Shown piece by piece: positions 1 to 10,829 of a DNA stretch of 64,000 bases. The stretch is taken from contig JACGCM010000882.1 of assembly GCA_014058105.1 (NCBI GenBank), positions 558,001-622,000 on the forward strand, given 5' to 3'. Position 1 is the first letter of the stretch. Each line of letters opens with the position of its first letter. The DNA comes from Kingdonia uniflora (Eukaryota; Streptophyta; Magnoliopsida; Ranunculales; Circaeasteraceae). A program made the position numbers and the translations under genes. The notes under the pieces were generated by a model. The model made no database searches, was not told the origin of the DNA, and was given only the letters and a program-made list of their open reading frames with translations.

Positions 1-519
1 GGGAAACATCCAGTTACCAGAGTTTCGCTCAAACAAGCGGATTTAATACCGCTTACTTTTCACAAGAACAGTGAAGGTTGGTACAATCTTCTGCTTGCTC
101 TGAAATAATTTAGTTTTACGATTTTTTTTTTAATTCTAGTTTGCTTGCGCTAGAGAGAAAGTGTTTACAAGTTTGCAAGAGTGATAAAAGATAAACTAAG
201 GCCGTGTTTGGCACAACTGAAATGTTTGTGATTGGAAATGTTTCTAGTGATGACCATTGGATTAGCTAAGCATTACTCTCATTTTTTAAAATGTTGTGTT
301 TGTTTTTTTGTTAGCCTTCCAAAAAAAAAAATAACCCCAAATAAATTCTTCCCCCCCCCCCCCCCCCCCCTGATAATCCTGGCTCTGCCACTGATCTTAA
401 GTGCATCAGTTTCTCTACCTCAGGGGGAAGAATACTACTATTGCCCCAACTAGTCCTACGGCAAGTGAGTTGATGAAATAGCCCAAAGATACCTTTATCA
501 CCTGTGCTGCACTGCAAAT
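1..519. other. Intergenic edge with no gene
   Basis: I see no coding region here. The stretch around 194-245 resembles one terminus of the MITE found in the first intron of the argininosuccinate lyase gene, and it follows the same TAA trinucleotide. The other terminus could not be identified. A run of 20 C residues lies at 351-370, next to a short A-rich tract. Short open frames here cross these low-complexity runs and are not credible genes. Confidence 0.5.
351..370. repeat. Poly-C homopolymer, 20 bases
   Basis: Twenty consecutive C residues, preceded by an AT-rich stretch and followed by TGATAATCCTGGCTCTGCCA. That kind of sequence often marks decayed transposon ends in plants. The exact run length may vary with sequencing error. 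Confidence 0.8.
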
Positions 520-1996
520 GGAGTTGGCATCTCTAAACTCCCATGCAGTTAAATGTCGTACTTTGCTATCCATAAATTCGTTATTTTCCATAAAAAGACA
601 TTCATTTTGTGTGAGAATTTGTGCAAGATCGAGCATCTTGAATCTAATTAAACTTTTTCAAAATATGGCACAATACAACGCTTTAAATGTGAGGGAAGAG
701 CGAAATAACTCAACAATAAAGCTGATAAAACACCTTTGCTCAACCTTTTTAAACTCCCACGTATGACTATGCAATACATCATACCAATCTTGGCTGGTTT
801 TCTTAAAGACCATCAAACTTCTTACAGCCTTTATAGCAAGAGGCAAGAGGCAAGAGGCAAGCGTCCACACTTAATTGTGATTTCCCTGCCAACTTTTTCT
901 AGTTTGTTGCGCTCATCTTCCCTCCTTCCCGGAAATGCAATACTACTTAAAAATGACCAAGAATCGTCCTCGAACAAAATTCAAGATTATGTATATGGGT
1001 CGAGCCCATCATAACGGCAACTCTCTCACTCCCAGTGGTGACCACAATCCTACTTCCTCTTAAGTGCAGCGTTCAAAGGAGCCCATCAGAACAAGCAACG
1101 ACTGCTTTCCCATTCAATGTCATCTGGGACATTCTCACCAAGATGTTTCAGAATTATCTTAGAACGTTTAATAACATTAAAAGGATCTGATACACAAATC
1201 CAAACTCTCTTCATTAAAGTGGGTCATCACCTTATCATCATTAAAAACTAGTTGGGCAAGAGTCGTCTTCCCATGCCTACTATAGACACGACAGAGACGC
1301 TGATATCCTGGTGATTAGAGCATACGCAGCAGCACCATGACAAGGCAATGAGAGGGAGTGAATTCACCCTTTTTCCAGCAGCTAAGTGTTTTGGGGTGAG
1401 GTGGGTAAATTCACCCCCTACTGCCGCATATGCTCTTATCCTCCCTCACGAACTTGCTCACTATAGTTTCTCTCTCCTTATCCCGACCACATACCTCTAA
1501 TACATCAATCACAGAGCTAGTCCCTAGTCGAGCTTCTGACACCTCAGTTTCATTTTTAGTTATTTTCAATTCATACTTATCTTTCTCATTTGCTATCACA
1601 TCTATCTTTCCCTTGTTTCTTTCATCCTGTGACCAATGTCATGGTGTAATGTGATTTTATTGAAAGAATAGCAAGGCGATAAAAGGCAGGAACATACCTT
1701 TTTCTTGCCAACCTGAGCACTCTTAACTCCACTTACTTGTGATTTGGGGATTCTCGTCCAGCACGTCGTCCAAGTCATAAGCTACGTCTTTGAGCTCCTC
1801 TATCCAAAGTTTCAGAGTCATCTTTATTTAGTTGCTTCTCTGCATCATCAAGAACAGCATGGATCTTCTTGAATGTTGCAGAAAGCTTTTTAACCTCTCC
1901 ACGAGCACCGGCCACGAGACCAACCTCCTCTTTGAGCTCTTGAACTAGAAAAGACATCAGTTGTTCCACGACAATGGAGACAAGTGCATCAACCAT
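520..1996 (-). pseudogene. CC-NBS-LRR (RGA-type) resistance gene, broken
   Basis: This is the remnant of an intracellular immune receptor of the coiled-coil NB-ARC LRR class. Reading the minus strand from 1996, the first residues begin MVDALVSIVVEQL and form an Rx_N-type coiled coil ending near LDDAEKQ. A one-base shift near 1810 then leads into KLWIEELKDVAYDLDDVLDE. Further on come the linker (EVSEARLGTSS, CGRDKERETIVSKF), a P-loop region with VGMG and TTLAQLVFND near 1230-1290, an RNBS-B-like IVVTT near 1035, a GLPLAI-type motif near 850, and ARC2/winged-helix residues (LLSYFALPSHLKRC, SKVRHLT) to about 520. Several frameshifts, stops and an inserted MITE (1318-1435) break it, and no LRR is visible. 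The class is clear; the exact end is not. Confidence 0.8.
1318..1435. mobile_element. Tourist-like MITE (118 bp) inside the NBS pseudogene
   Basis: Terminal inverted repeats start GAGCATACGCAGCAG and end CTGCCGCATATGCTC, and both sides are flanked by TTA. A 3-bp TTA duplication with short TIRs is typical of PIF/Harbinger (Tourist) MITEs. Removing the element and one TTA makes the NB-ARC reading frame run on from SKFVRED into an ISVVSIVGMG-type P-loop, so the insertion point is well defined. It shares its terminus with the element at 62417-62792. Confidence 0.75.
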
Positions 1997-2064
1997 AGTT
2001 GCTTGGTTGTAACTTATAATAGGAAATATGCAAGAGGGTAAGATCACAATAAGTGTTTCTTTCC

Positions 2065-2105
2065 CTGCTGATTTTTTTTTCAGCAGCTGAAAAAAAAATC
2101 AGCAG
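2065..2105. repeat. Near-perfect 41-nt palindrome
   Basis: Two 20-nt arms (CTGCTGA, nine T, CAGC and the exact reverse complement) flank a single central A at 2085. More partial copies of the same CAGC/poly-T words follow to about 2200, and again near 4980-5030. They probably mark ends of a fold-back or PIF/hAT-type element. Confidence 0.75.
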
Positions 2106-2377
2106 TGGATTTTGTGTTTCTTTCATTGCTGAATTTTTTTTCAGACTGCTGAAATTTTTTTCAGAAAACCAAATTCAGCAGAAAAATTTCAGCAAGGAAT
2201 ACATGCTTAAAAAAAATCAGCACTTGAAGAACATTTCATTGCCTCAATTGACCTTGTCTTCAATGCTTCACTCCATCAAGCAGGTGCTCTCTCTCCCGAG
2301 TTCAAATTCCTCGCTCTCGCATATACGAATTGGATCAAGGCGTTAGGTTCCACATCCCCTCCTCTCTAACGATACCT

Positions 2378-3740
2378 CTATCTAGCAGGTTGGTAACTCT
2401 CTCTAGAATGGTGGAATTGGGTTGTTTGGATTTGGGGTTGATGATGTGCAAGTAGGGTGTTGTTTTGATTGTCATTTGTGTAGATTTGATGAATTACTGA
2501 ATCTTGTCTCAATTTGAATGATGATGTTCCTTTCTTGAGAATTTTGTTGTTCCTTTCAATCCAAATATGGTAGATAAAGGCATTTAGAGTAAGCTTTTTA
2601 GAGATGCAGTCCAGATTTGTACCTTTAAACTGAAGCTTTGCCCACTGTACCTCTTCTTCCCAGTTCCCAGGATTTATTTTGTACCCCATTTTGTTGTTCA
2701 GTTGTTGCCATATGTTCTTTGAAAATTCACAATCACCAAAGATATGGTTCTCATTCTCATTTGCTCTCCAACATAACACACAGCAAGACTGCTCAACAAT
2801 GCCCCATTGAACCATGTTATCTTGAGTTTAAGCGTATTGTTTATAGCCAGCCACCCAATAAAATTATGCTTTGGTATGTTCCCAGTGTACCATATAATAT
2901 GAGCCCAATCAACCCTTTCTTTGGTATGTCTCAAGTGGTTATAAGTTTCCTTCATTGTGTACTTCCCTTTGTCAGCAATGATCCATACCACTTCATCCTG
3001 GGTATTCTGATCAGGCTTTATGGTTCCAAGGATTAATACTTCTATAGTAAGCCTTACCTGTAGCATCAACATCAATGAGCCCCTGTAAAACAGCAGAAAA
3101 GTCATTTGGTATAAGAGCAATAAAAGTTGTAAGGAGGCTAGCGAGATGGTCAGCCACTTTGTTAGCTTCCCTATACACATGGCAAGTATGTAAGAAATCA
3201 AGTTGCCTTATAGAGTTAATTAAGAATAGAGCTAAGGACAGCTCTTGCCTCCAGTTGGGTCACATTGGAGTGTTATAAAGCTTATAGCAGTTGTAGGGTC
3301 AGTTCTCAATATAGTTATCTTGTGCCCATCTTCAATGACTCCTTTCAGCCCATGGTCAATAGCATGTAACTCTAGCATAGTGATAAACTGCTTTTTAAGA
3401 CCTCCAACCCAGGGTTTAATGCCATTACCATTATAATCTCTCAAAACAACACCAATTCCTCCTTGTTCCTTAAGTGCTCCATCAGTATTTAAATGGCCTA
3501 TCCCACTTGCAAGCTATGGTTTTGGGAGTGGTCCACTCAGCCTGTATGTTCCAACAATTCATGAACTGCCTGTTAGCACTATTATCATTAACCTTGTGAA
3601 TTCTACTTGACAACTTCTCTCTAACCATGTTAAAAAATTTATGTAGCACAAATCTTGGTTTAGTAGCCATCCAATTAAAAAGCCTCTCATTTATTTCCCT
3701 CCATATGTGATAAATGAAAGAATTGAAGGAGAGTCTCTTA
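2378..3740 (-). mobile_element. LINE remnants (zf-RVT and RNase H regions)
   Basis: On the minus strand, 3740-3480 encodes the linker that follows the zf-RVT domain in plant LINEs (FIYHIWREINERLFNW), leading to CKWDRP. Next comes an RNase H domain at about 3444-3085 (VLRDYNGNG, LELHAIDHGL, YREANKVADHLAS). Directly after it, 3030-2378 encodes a second zf-RVT block (KYTMKETYNHLRH, WAHIIW, CCVLCW, CEFSKNIW) and another FIYHIWIERNNKIL linker. The frames carry many stops and shifts. The domain order shows two truncated copies joined rather than one element. Confidence 0.75.
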
Positions 3741-4342
3741 GCTTGTCACACAACAGATTTTCCAACTTCTACTCTTCTTATGTAAGCTTTCCTTAAAATT
3801 GCCATCACCATTTATTACAACTAGTTGTATATTTCTAATGTCATATGACACCATATTCAAACTTCAACATTGTATTAATGACACCAAATGCTAGTTAGTT
3901 ACACTTACACTTAATACCACATTACTACATCTCTCTCTAAAAAAAAACCAAAAACCTATTTTTGCTTCCATGTTTTTTTTTTTTGGTTCAAAAGTATACA
4001 AAGACAGACCTCTATTTTTGTGCAAGGAGGGGGTCTTTTGGTAGGCATGGCTGTTAGCATTTTGTACATTTTGTGCATCTGTTATTTCTGCATTTTGTGC
4101 ATTTGTTCTGGGGAATCTTTTGGAATACAAGAATATGGGGAAACTTTTGTGCATTTCAGAAAACCACCCATCTTTTGCTACCATAAACAAAGGTGGCCAC
4201 AAAGTTAATACTTGAGATGTGGTCATCTGTTAGCTACTGCCTCCATGTTGGTGATTTTTTTTCCAACCCTTGCACACTCTATTAGCTACTGCCTCCATAT
4301 TGATGTCTTGAATTCTGTGTGACATGATATGCTGCTGTTATT

Positions 4343-4699
4343 ATGCTGCAGTCTGCACCTCAACCAATGCAATCCGCTTCTCAGTCAGAAAGTAGTCGCC
4401 GCAATGGGAAGAACAAACAAAAAGTTGAAGACACTTTGGATAAGTTAGATCAGCTGATTGAGGTTATAAAGACGCAGGGTGAGCGAGAAGAATTGGCAAA
4501 ACAAGATATGCGTGGAAAGAAATTTTTGGAAGTGCTGGTTATTTTTCAAGAAATAGAGCTTTTGGGGTATCTGACGAATGCTGAAATGACTAAAGCATGT
4601 TTAAAGTTTACTGAACATCTAGAATATGCCGACATGTTTGTAGGCTTGGCTACACTGGATTTAATACTTATGATCTGTATAAACCATTTTGTGCAATGA
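4343..4699 (+). pseudogene. C-terminal piece of a Myb/SANT-like protein (Harbinger-associated type)
   Basis: A 118-codon open frame. It has a polar, Ser/Gln/Lys-rich start, then a helical part (EDTLDKLDQLIEVIKTQ) and a C-terminal block (FQEIELLGYL, ADMFVGL). That block resembles the conserved end of plant Myb/SANT-like proteins such as the L10-interacting Myb type or the DNA-binding proteins of PIF/Harbinger elements. The Myb/SANT domain itself is missing, so this is a fragment. The surrounding CAGCACTTGAA-type words at 2200 and 4985-5025 hint at a transposon, but the assignment is tentative. Confidence 0.35.
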
Positions 4700-4812
4700 T
4701 GTCTTTTGTATGTCCATTTTGTCCATTCATTTTTGTTCATTTTGAGCAATGATGCCTTTTGTATGTACATTTTGTCCTTTTGTTCGAACAGAGAGGGACA
4801 AACAGAAGTTTG

Positions 4813-4839
4813 TTCGAATAGACTCAAAGTCTATTCGAA
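4813..4839. repeat. Inverted repeat TTCGAATAGACT, loop of 3
   Basis: Perfect 12-nt arms around a 3-nt loop, bounded on both sides by TTCGAA. It is the first of two adjacent hairpins with the same TTCGAA ends. Confidence 0.85.
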
Positions 4840-4854
4840 TATGTGAATGTTTTG

Positions 4855-4880
4855 TTCGAATAAACTTTTGTTTATTCGAA
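4855..4880. repeat. Inverted repeat TTCGAATAAAC, loop of 4
   Basis: Perfect 11-nt arms around TTTT, again bounded by TTCGAA. It starts 16 nt after the preceding hairpin. A further TTCGAAC lies upstream near 4783. Confidence 0.85.
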
Positions 4881-5030
4881 TATGCTTCAAGTTGTGTTCT
4901 TTTATAACAGGGGTATTTAAGACATTTACCAGTTTTCAGCACTTCTTAGTAAAGAAACATCATAACTTATTCAGTAATTTAGCATTCAGCACTTGAATTT
5001 TTTTTCAGCATTCAGCACTTGAAAAACAAA

Positions 5031-6208
5031 CACCACAGTGTATGCTTTGGATACCGATGGATCTTTAACCTCAACTGGGGGTCATGGTGCAATTATGAGG
5101 ATTCTCTAGGGGTTTGCTATGGGAAAGGTCCTGCTATTGCTGTTATTACTCATGAACTGGAAAGTATTTACCATGGTCTCCTCCTTGTCTTGAAGAATAG
5201 AATCAGAAGAGTAAGAGTTAACTGTGACTCTAATGCTGTTGCTATCATTAAAATATTTATGTTACCAGAATGGAGACTGCTTTGTTAGGAGAATTCTTGA
5301 GTTGGTACAGATTTGAGTTCTTCTCTATTGAACATGTATGATGTATATAGGGAAGCCAATGGTGTTGTTGACCATCTATCTATGTATAAATAAGAAGGAG
5401 GAAACTCATCTGATCCAAAGAGAGAAATCGCATCTCGCGATAGGTACTAAAAAAAATTATCTTGAGCTTAACAAGTCAAACTAAGTTAATGGGGAAACAA
5501 AAGCAGAAAAACGAAATAATGTTAGGTCGACTTCAAGCAGCATGGCCGCCATTGTAAAGCAAAATAATGTTAGGGTTTTGCTAAATAAGAAGCAAACCTA
5601 AAAACGACGACAAAGGCGTCGCCGGCGGAAGAGTAAAACCCTAAGTCGTCTACAAGATCGAATAGACTCTTATACCATATAGAAATAAGAAGGGGAGGAA
5701 AATATTTGTATTCCAAGATTATAATTATTACAAACTTTACTGCTCTTTATATAACATAGATCACTAAACTACTTCTATTACTAACCAATGTGGGACTAAA
5801 GGAGGAGTATACGTGTAGACTAAAGGAGGAGTATACGTGTAGACGCACTATATACTCCAACAATCTACCCTTGCTGATGAAGATGGTTACTTTGAGATCA
5901 CTCCTGACCATTTTGATGAGGTGCTTACAAGGATTGTCAAAGAAAATGCAGTAGGCAAAGTTTACATAAGATTGTAATTGATGTAGTTACTTTCTCTTGC
6001 TCCTTCTACTGTTATTTGTGCTTAGCTTACCTTTGATGGATTGAGATAGCAGCTAGCAGTTGAGTTTTACTTGGTTAAGTTTTAGTGGCTGGGGTTATGG
6101 CTTTGGGTTCCTTTTGGTTTTCAGGGTTCTGTACAGTCTGTAAACTTTGTTCCTTTCATTTATTTTTCATGGGGGTTAGTCCCCCAGCTTGCCTTGCAAA
6201 AAAAAAAA
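5031..6208 (+). mobile_element. LINE 3' end (RNase H domain, poly-A), interrupted
   Basis: Plus-strand RNase H remnant of a plant LINE. It reads DTDGSL near 5050, then AIVITHELESIYHGLLL-like residues, VNCDSNAVA near 5220, and after one shift FFSIEHV with EANGVVDHLS near 5320-5380. A roughly 480-bp insertion (about 5395-5876) separates this from DGYFEITPDHFDE near 5880, after which a 3' untranslated tail ends in an 11-base poly-A at about 6199-6209. The 5' part of the LINE is missing, as is usual for truncated copies. Confidence 0.65.
5395..5876 (-). mobile_element. Truncated Ty1-copia LTR and leader (minus strand)
   Basis: Read on the minus strand, this starts TGTTGGAGTATATAGTGCG, contains TCCCACATTGGTTAGTAAT and a TTATATAAAG box, and reaches TATGGTATAAGAGTC near 5680. 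That resembles the LTR end plus initiator-Met-tRNA primer site (TGGTATCAGAGC) of copia elements. The leader then ends abruptly near 5395, so only LTR and leader remain. A 24-bp unit (GACTAAAGGAGGAGTATACG...) is tandemly doubled at 5794-5841. Confidence 0.6.
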
Positions 6209-6702
6209 GATCACAAGAATACATGGTTGCTTAAACAACGAAATGTTTTGATCAACAACTGCTTCGTTTTATAAGACATCTTCCATGGAGTACACATATT
6301 CTTTATAAAAGTAGATGCTTAGTTGCTAGAGCAAATTTCGAATCTCCAAGAATTATGCCAAGGAAAAATAAGGAACATCTAGGCTAGTCCATTATATGCA
6401 ACACTTTTTAGGCGGCCAAAACATTGTTAAACCGAACCCGTTAAAAGAAGGTTCTAGTCTGTTATTTTGGATGCTGAAATTTACTTTGTAATGAGACTGA
6501 TCTAACAAAAATATTGAATCTTTCATTGGGTAGTGGAGATGGAAAGATGCAGTAACATAAGTTTAAAAGCTACCCAAAAAAAATTTGCGTCCACAAAGCG
6601 TAAACTAAATCAAATTACATAACAAGAAAAATGCACAAGAAGAGTAACTAAATAATCTACAAACGTAGACATTTCCCATTGCATAACAAAACATACCTGC
6701 AA
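6209..6702. other. Intergenic; probably 3' UTR of PNGase A at its right end
   Basis: AT-rich sequence with no coding signal. The right end should include the 3' untranslated region and poly-A site of the minus-strand gene that ends at 6703. Nothing else is recognised. Confidence 0.5.
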
Positions 6703-9150
6703 TTAACTTATAAAGGATAGAGCGCAAGTAATGTTTAAATTATCTTCCAAAATATTCCCCTCGCTTGCAGAAACTGCTCGGAAGTAGCAACCTGCCTCGT
6801 CTTTGTATCTCAGTGTTTGATTTGTGGTTGCCGTACCGGAAAGAACAGAGTGATCTTGGATCACCATCCACCCCCCAGAAACCTGACTGTTAGAAAGCGA
6901 GCTCAAATACTCAGCACCAGGCAATGTTGCAAGCAGAGCTTCCACGTTAATCGCATGAGATACATCAGTAATTACTAAATACGTATTATTCCCCGGCCCA
7001 GGGAGAGTCGAAGTTATTATATTGAGAGGGTACTTGCTCTTGAAAACTTCTCGACTAAGCAACTCCCCAGTTTCTGATTCAATCTTCACCTCTGTTTCCA
7101 CCTTGATCTTTTGTTCAACTTCCTTAAGTTGTCCACCATTCTTGAACTTTATCTTGTTCTTAAACTTAAATTCTTGCGTGACACAAGTGGTGAGGTTCCC
7201 AGCTGATGAATTAACCCATCCTGAAAATTCCGTAGTTTGTTTTACGTCTATTTTGAATTTTCCATCAAGCTGCTTGAACTTCGACTTGCGTTTTATTGAG
7301 AGAGGGGGAGCTTGATATAGAACAAACTTGGCTGTAACAGAAGCGGAATTTGGATCTAACCAAAGGTGCAGATTTGCATCAACAAGCCAAAATGAGATAC
7401 TATCCGTTACTCCAATTTCAAAAGAGTGGGTGCTCCCATCTAAGAGAAACCCGAGAAATGGAGTTAAATCAACGTCATAAGAAGGAAGATCAAATGCGCC
7501 AATCGCAACAATCGGTTCCCAAAACAACGGATTAATTCCTCCTGTAAATATAACCGGGAAAGGCACAACTGATCCAACTAAAATCCCATCAATCATTGCG
7601 TAAACCTGTCGAAATGCCCCATTTCCTCTCCCTGTAGTCAAATTATTCAACTTAATATAAGAATCAGGAGGGTTCGAGTACCAGAATTCATCGTCCCCAT
7701 GAAACGAGACGTAAATTTCAAGTACTGCTTTATAAGTATTAAGCGGAATCTGAATTCCCTTAGAATGCACGTCTGACTCATTCTGAATTCGGAACCAAAA
7801 ACCGTTGTCACCGTTATCTGAAATGGGGATGACCAAATCTGCAGGATCATCATAGATAGAACCTAGCTTTCCCTCGAATAATCCAGATTGAGTCCCTACT
7901 TCTCCCCTATACCGTAAATTCCCCTCTTTGATATCAACTGTATCTTCTGATAAAGAACGTAGCTTCCTGTTCAAGGTAAGTTCCGTAGTCTGGTTCTCAG
8001 TATCGGTATAGTACAGGAAAGATATGTTAACGTGGTAAATGCCCGTGAATTCTTCATTAACGATGTTTTCAAGCATAACTGTCAGTGTTTGGTTATCCTG
8101 TAAGAGCAGGGAGGAGTACCTGACAGTGATCAAACATGTCGAAATTAAATGAACATATCGCATATCTGTTAGCGATATCTCAATATCTCAATATCTCATT
8201 TACATTAACTAGTAGGCCAAACTAAAATGATTGAAAATATTGAAATATCGACCAATGTACTTAACTCAACTAAGTGACTTTTTTCGTCTATGGGCATGGA
8301 AATGTTGACAAATTCGAAAGAAACATCCCCGATTTTGTATCTATTTGGGATTTAAGTCTTGAAAGAAAGATCTCCAACTTCATAAATACTTTTTCCAATA
8401 GTTTTTGAGAACTTTTGCTACTTCGCCAGAATTTCACTATTACTTATTGCACAAACCTTCTCAAAACTTCCACCCATAATCTCATTCAAATTTATCAAAT
8501 TTTGAAAGAAAATCTCCAATCCTTTTCGATAGTTTTTAGAAAATTTCACTATTTATGAAAAGTTCACAAGAACTCCCTATTTAAAACTTCGCCGATATTT
8601 TTTTAAAAATTTATTGTTACTCTGATAAACATTGTTCAAAAACTTCACCCACATTTTTCGAGATTTTAATTCACATTAAAGAATCCAATTGCGAAACTTG
8701 AACCATGATAATGATCAGTGCTTACCTAGTAACATCCTTCCTTACATTCCAAAACACACCATCCTCAGTAGGCTCAGCAGTACTAGTCCTTAGCAACTCA
8801 ACACCATCTAGCCATACTCCAGCGACACGGTCATACTGCTCGCCTCGACACGACGCGTTTAGCTCGAGCACAATGTAGGTCCATGGTCCAGGGCAATCAT
8901 CCGGGGGAGAGTAGTCAGCGGAAGCCGGGGGCAATCCGTAGGTGTTGGCAAAGTCTTGTTGGAAAACAAGGAGAGAACATGAGGGAGGAAGGGTGAAGAA
9001 TGAGAGTGGTTTCGTTATGTCGAAGTATTCGGTGGCGTTTTCGGAGGAGGCGTTTGTCCTGAGGGACTTGAGGTAGTGGTTTGGAGAGGAGAGAGAAAAA
9101 GGGAGAATGTAGAGAAGGAGGAGAGAGAATGTTATGAGAGGGAAAGACAT
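6703..9150 (-). CDS. Peptide-N4-(N-acetyl-beta-glucosaminyl)asparagine amidase A (PNGase A)
   Basis: This enzyme removes whole N-glycans from glycopeptides by cleaving the Asn-GlcNAc amide bond, acting in the secretory pathway, vacuole or apoplast. Coding exons are 9150-8726 and 8119-6703. The intron has GT at 8725 and AG at 8120, splits an Arg codon, and gives a 613-residue protein. Residues 1-21 form a signal peptide (FPLITFSLLLLYILPFSLSS). The PNGaseA family region follows (FDITKPL, CPGPWTYIVLELNASCRG, VWLDGVELLRTSTAEPT, WNVRKDVTRYSSLL), then several N-X-S/T sites. Its length is close to the 570-620 residues known for plant members. There are no stops or frameshifts. Arabidopsis has related genes, one next to SYN1. 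The family call is firm; activity is inferred. Confidence 0.93.
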
Positions 9151-10829
9151 TTTTTTGAGCTTGAAGAGGTTGACTTGATTTATAGCAAAGTTTTGAGAGA
9201 TGATCTATGATACAAATTATATAGTTGTGTCAATCGATCCGATCTGATCGCTTTTTTGTCGATTGGAACGGTGGCTTGCACAACTATCAGTGAGAGATTT
9301 TTTGTGACATCTTTAGCTTTTAACTACCACACACTCTCAGAATGGTGGTTGACAAACGGAACTTTTGAGAGATGATCTCTATTATTATAGAAGGCGAAGA
9401 GATAACATTATTAGGATGACAAATTATATATCACATGGAATTCATTTTTTTCATGAAAAAGATCGGTCCTACACGATTAGGACCGAGAATGGTCTTGAGC
9501 ACTTTTCCAATGAACATGTGTCCTAATTGACTCGTATGATTAACCATGGTTAAGAAAAAGAAGTTAAAATCTCTCAAAATCCTTTAAATAAGGAAATGTA
9601 TTCAATTAGTGAAACTCCTATTTCACCAAAAACCTAACTCGTGTTCTAATTGGCACAAAATATGAGCGAAATCTCATGTACTATAACAAAAAAAATGACT
9701 CATAATGTAGTAAATTTACTGGACTACAAAAAATCTATTATTTATAGTGCATCTAGAGACATGTCCAACGTCTAATGACTGATACTCTACATATTGTTAA
9801 GCAAGCCCATACTCACCTTCAGCAACTAATGAATGTCCTCTCATACATAAAAGAAAAATACAACGACTATGGGAACAAATTAGTTAAGAGTATGATGTAT
9901 TTGTTTTGCCCTTATTTTTGTTTTGTTTGGTAATGGTTTGCTTCCTCCTTTTTTGAATGATTATTTTCCAAAGTCCAAGAGAAAAATGACACTTTCTAGG
10001 AGATTTTAATATTCTCCTAAATTAGAGATTTTAATTCCTTAATTAGAGGATTTTGTAAGATGTTAATAAGTTCTCCTTAACTTAACTTAAGGTTAATTAG
10101 GTGAATCAATTAAGACATGTTCAATGGATAAGTGTTTGGGATCATTTTTTCTTACTATAAAAGACGATTTGTGTATTAGAAATAGATTTTTTGTGACATT
10201 TTTAGCTTTTAACTCGGCACACTTGGTTATAGTTGTTGAAAGGATTTTTTGTTTGTTTTGTTTTGTTTTAAGAATAATGACTTATTTTCATAGAGGTCGA
10301 TTAAAGGTAATTGATTTTCTCAGAAAGACCTCATTTTATTTTATTTGAAGTTAAAAAATGTTGGATGATGCAATGTCCAAATATTTTTCTTATTATTGTT
10401 TTTCAAATGTTTTTTTTCTAGAGCTAAAGTTGACTGATTCATAGTGTTTTTTATGTTTTTTTGTTTTTTTTTTTTTTTTTTTGTTTGTCATAAATGAGGC
10501 TTCAACTTGATAAATAATTAGCATTCTTCAATGTCCAATCTAAGAAAAATAATTGTTCACCTTATTTCAAATAAGGTTTGACAGAAAGTTGGTTTTTTCT
10601 TAAAAAAAACATAAATGCGATCAAAGCAAGCTACGGTAACTTTTCTGATAGCAGTGAAATACCTAGTAAGACGTTCGCCACACCCCTATAGGTTGGAAAA
10701 CGCTCTACGTGCATACCCTACACCTTTTCCTAAAAGCTCAGAATTCTTGCCCCATGGCTTTAAAGCCAATAATGTATGTATGGCATTTCGATTTCTGTTG
10801 CTGCTTAACATATCCTACAGTAGATTCAA
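9151..10829. other. Intergenic AT-rich region
   Basis: The left end holds the promoter and 5' UTR of PNGase A. The words TTTTGAGAGATGATCT (9191 and 9363) and TTTTTTGTGACAT(C/T)TTTAGCTTTTAACT (9299 and 10187) each occur twice. This suggests old local duplications. A short hairpin CGGTCCT...AGGACCG lies near 9464-9488. I see no credible gene. Confidence 0.5.

Noticed and set aside
232..636. Short open frames around the poly-C run
   Set aside because: They translate homopolymers and overlap the decayed resistance gene in other frames; no motif.
4020..4208. Open frame with repeated ATTTTGTGCAT words
   Set aside because: Simple repeats generate the frame; no homology recognised.
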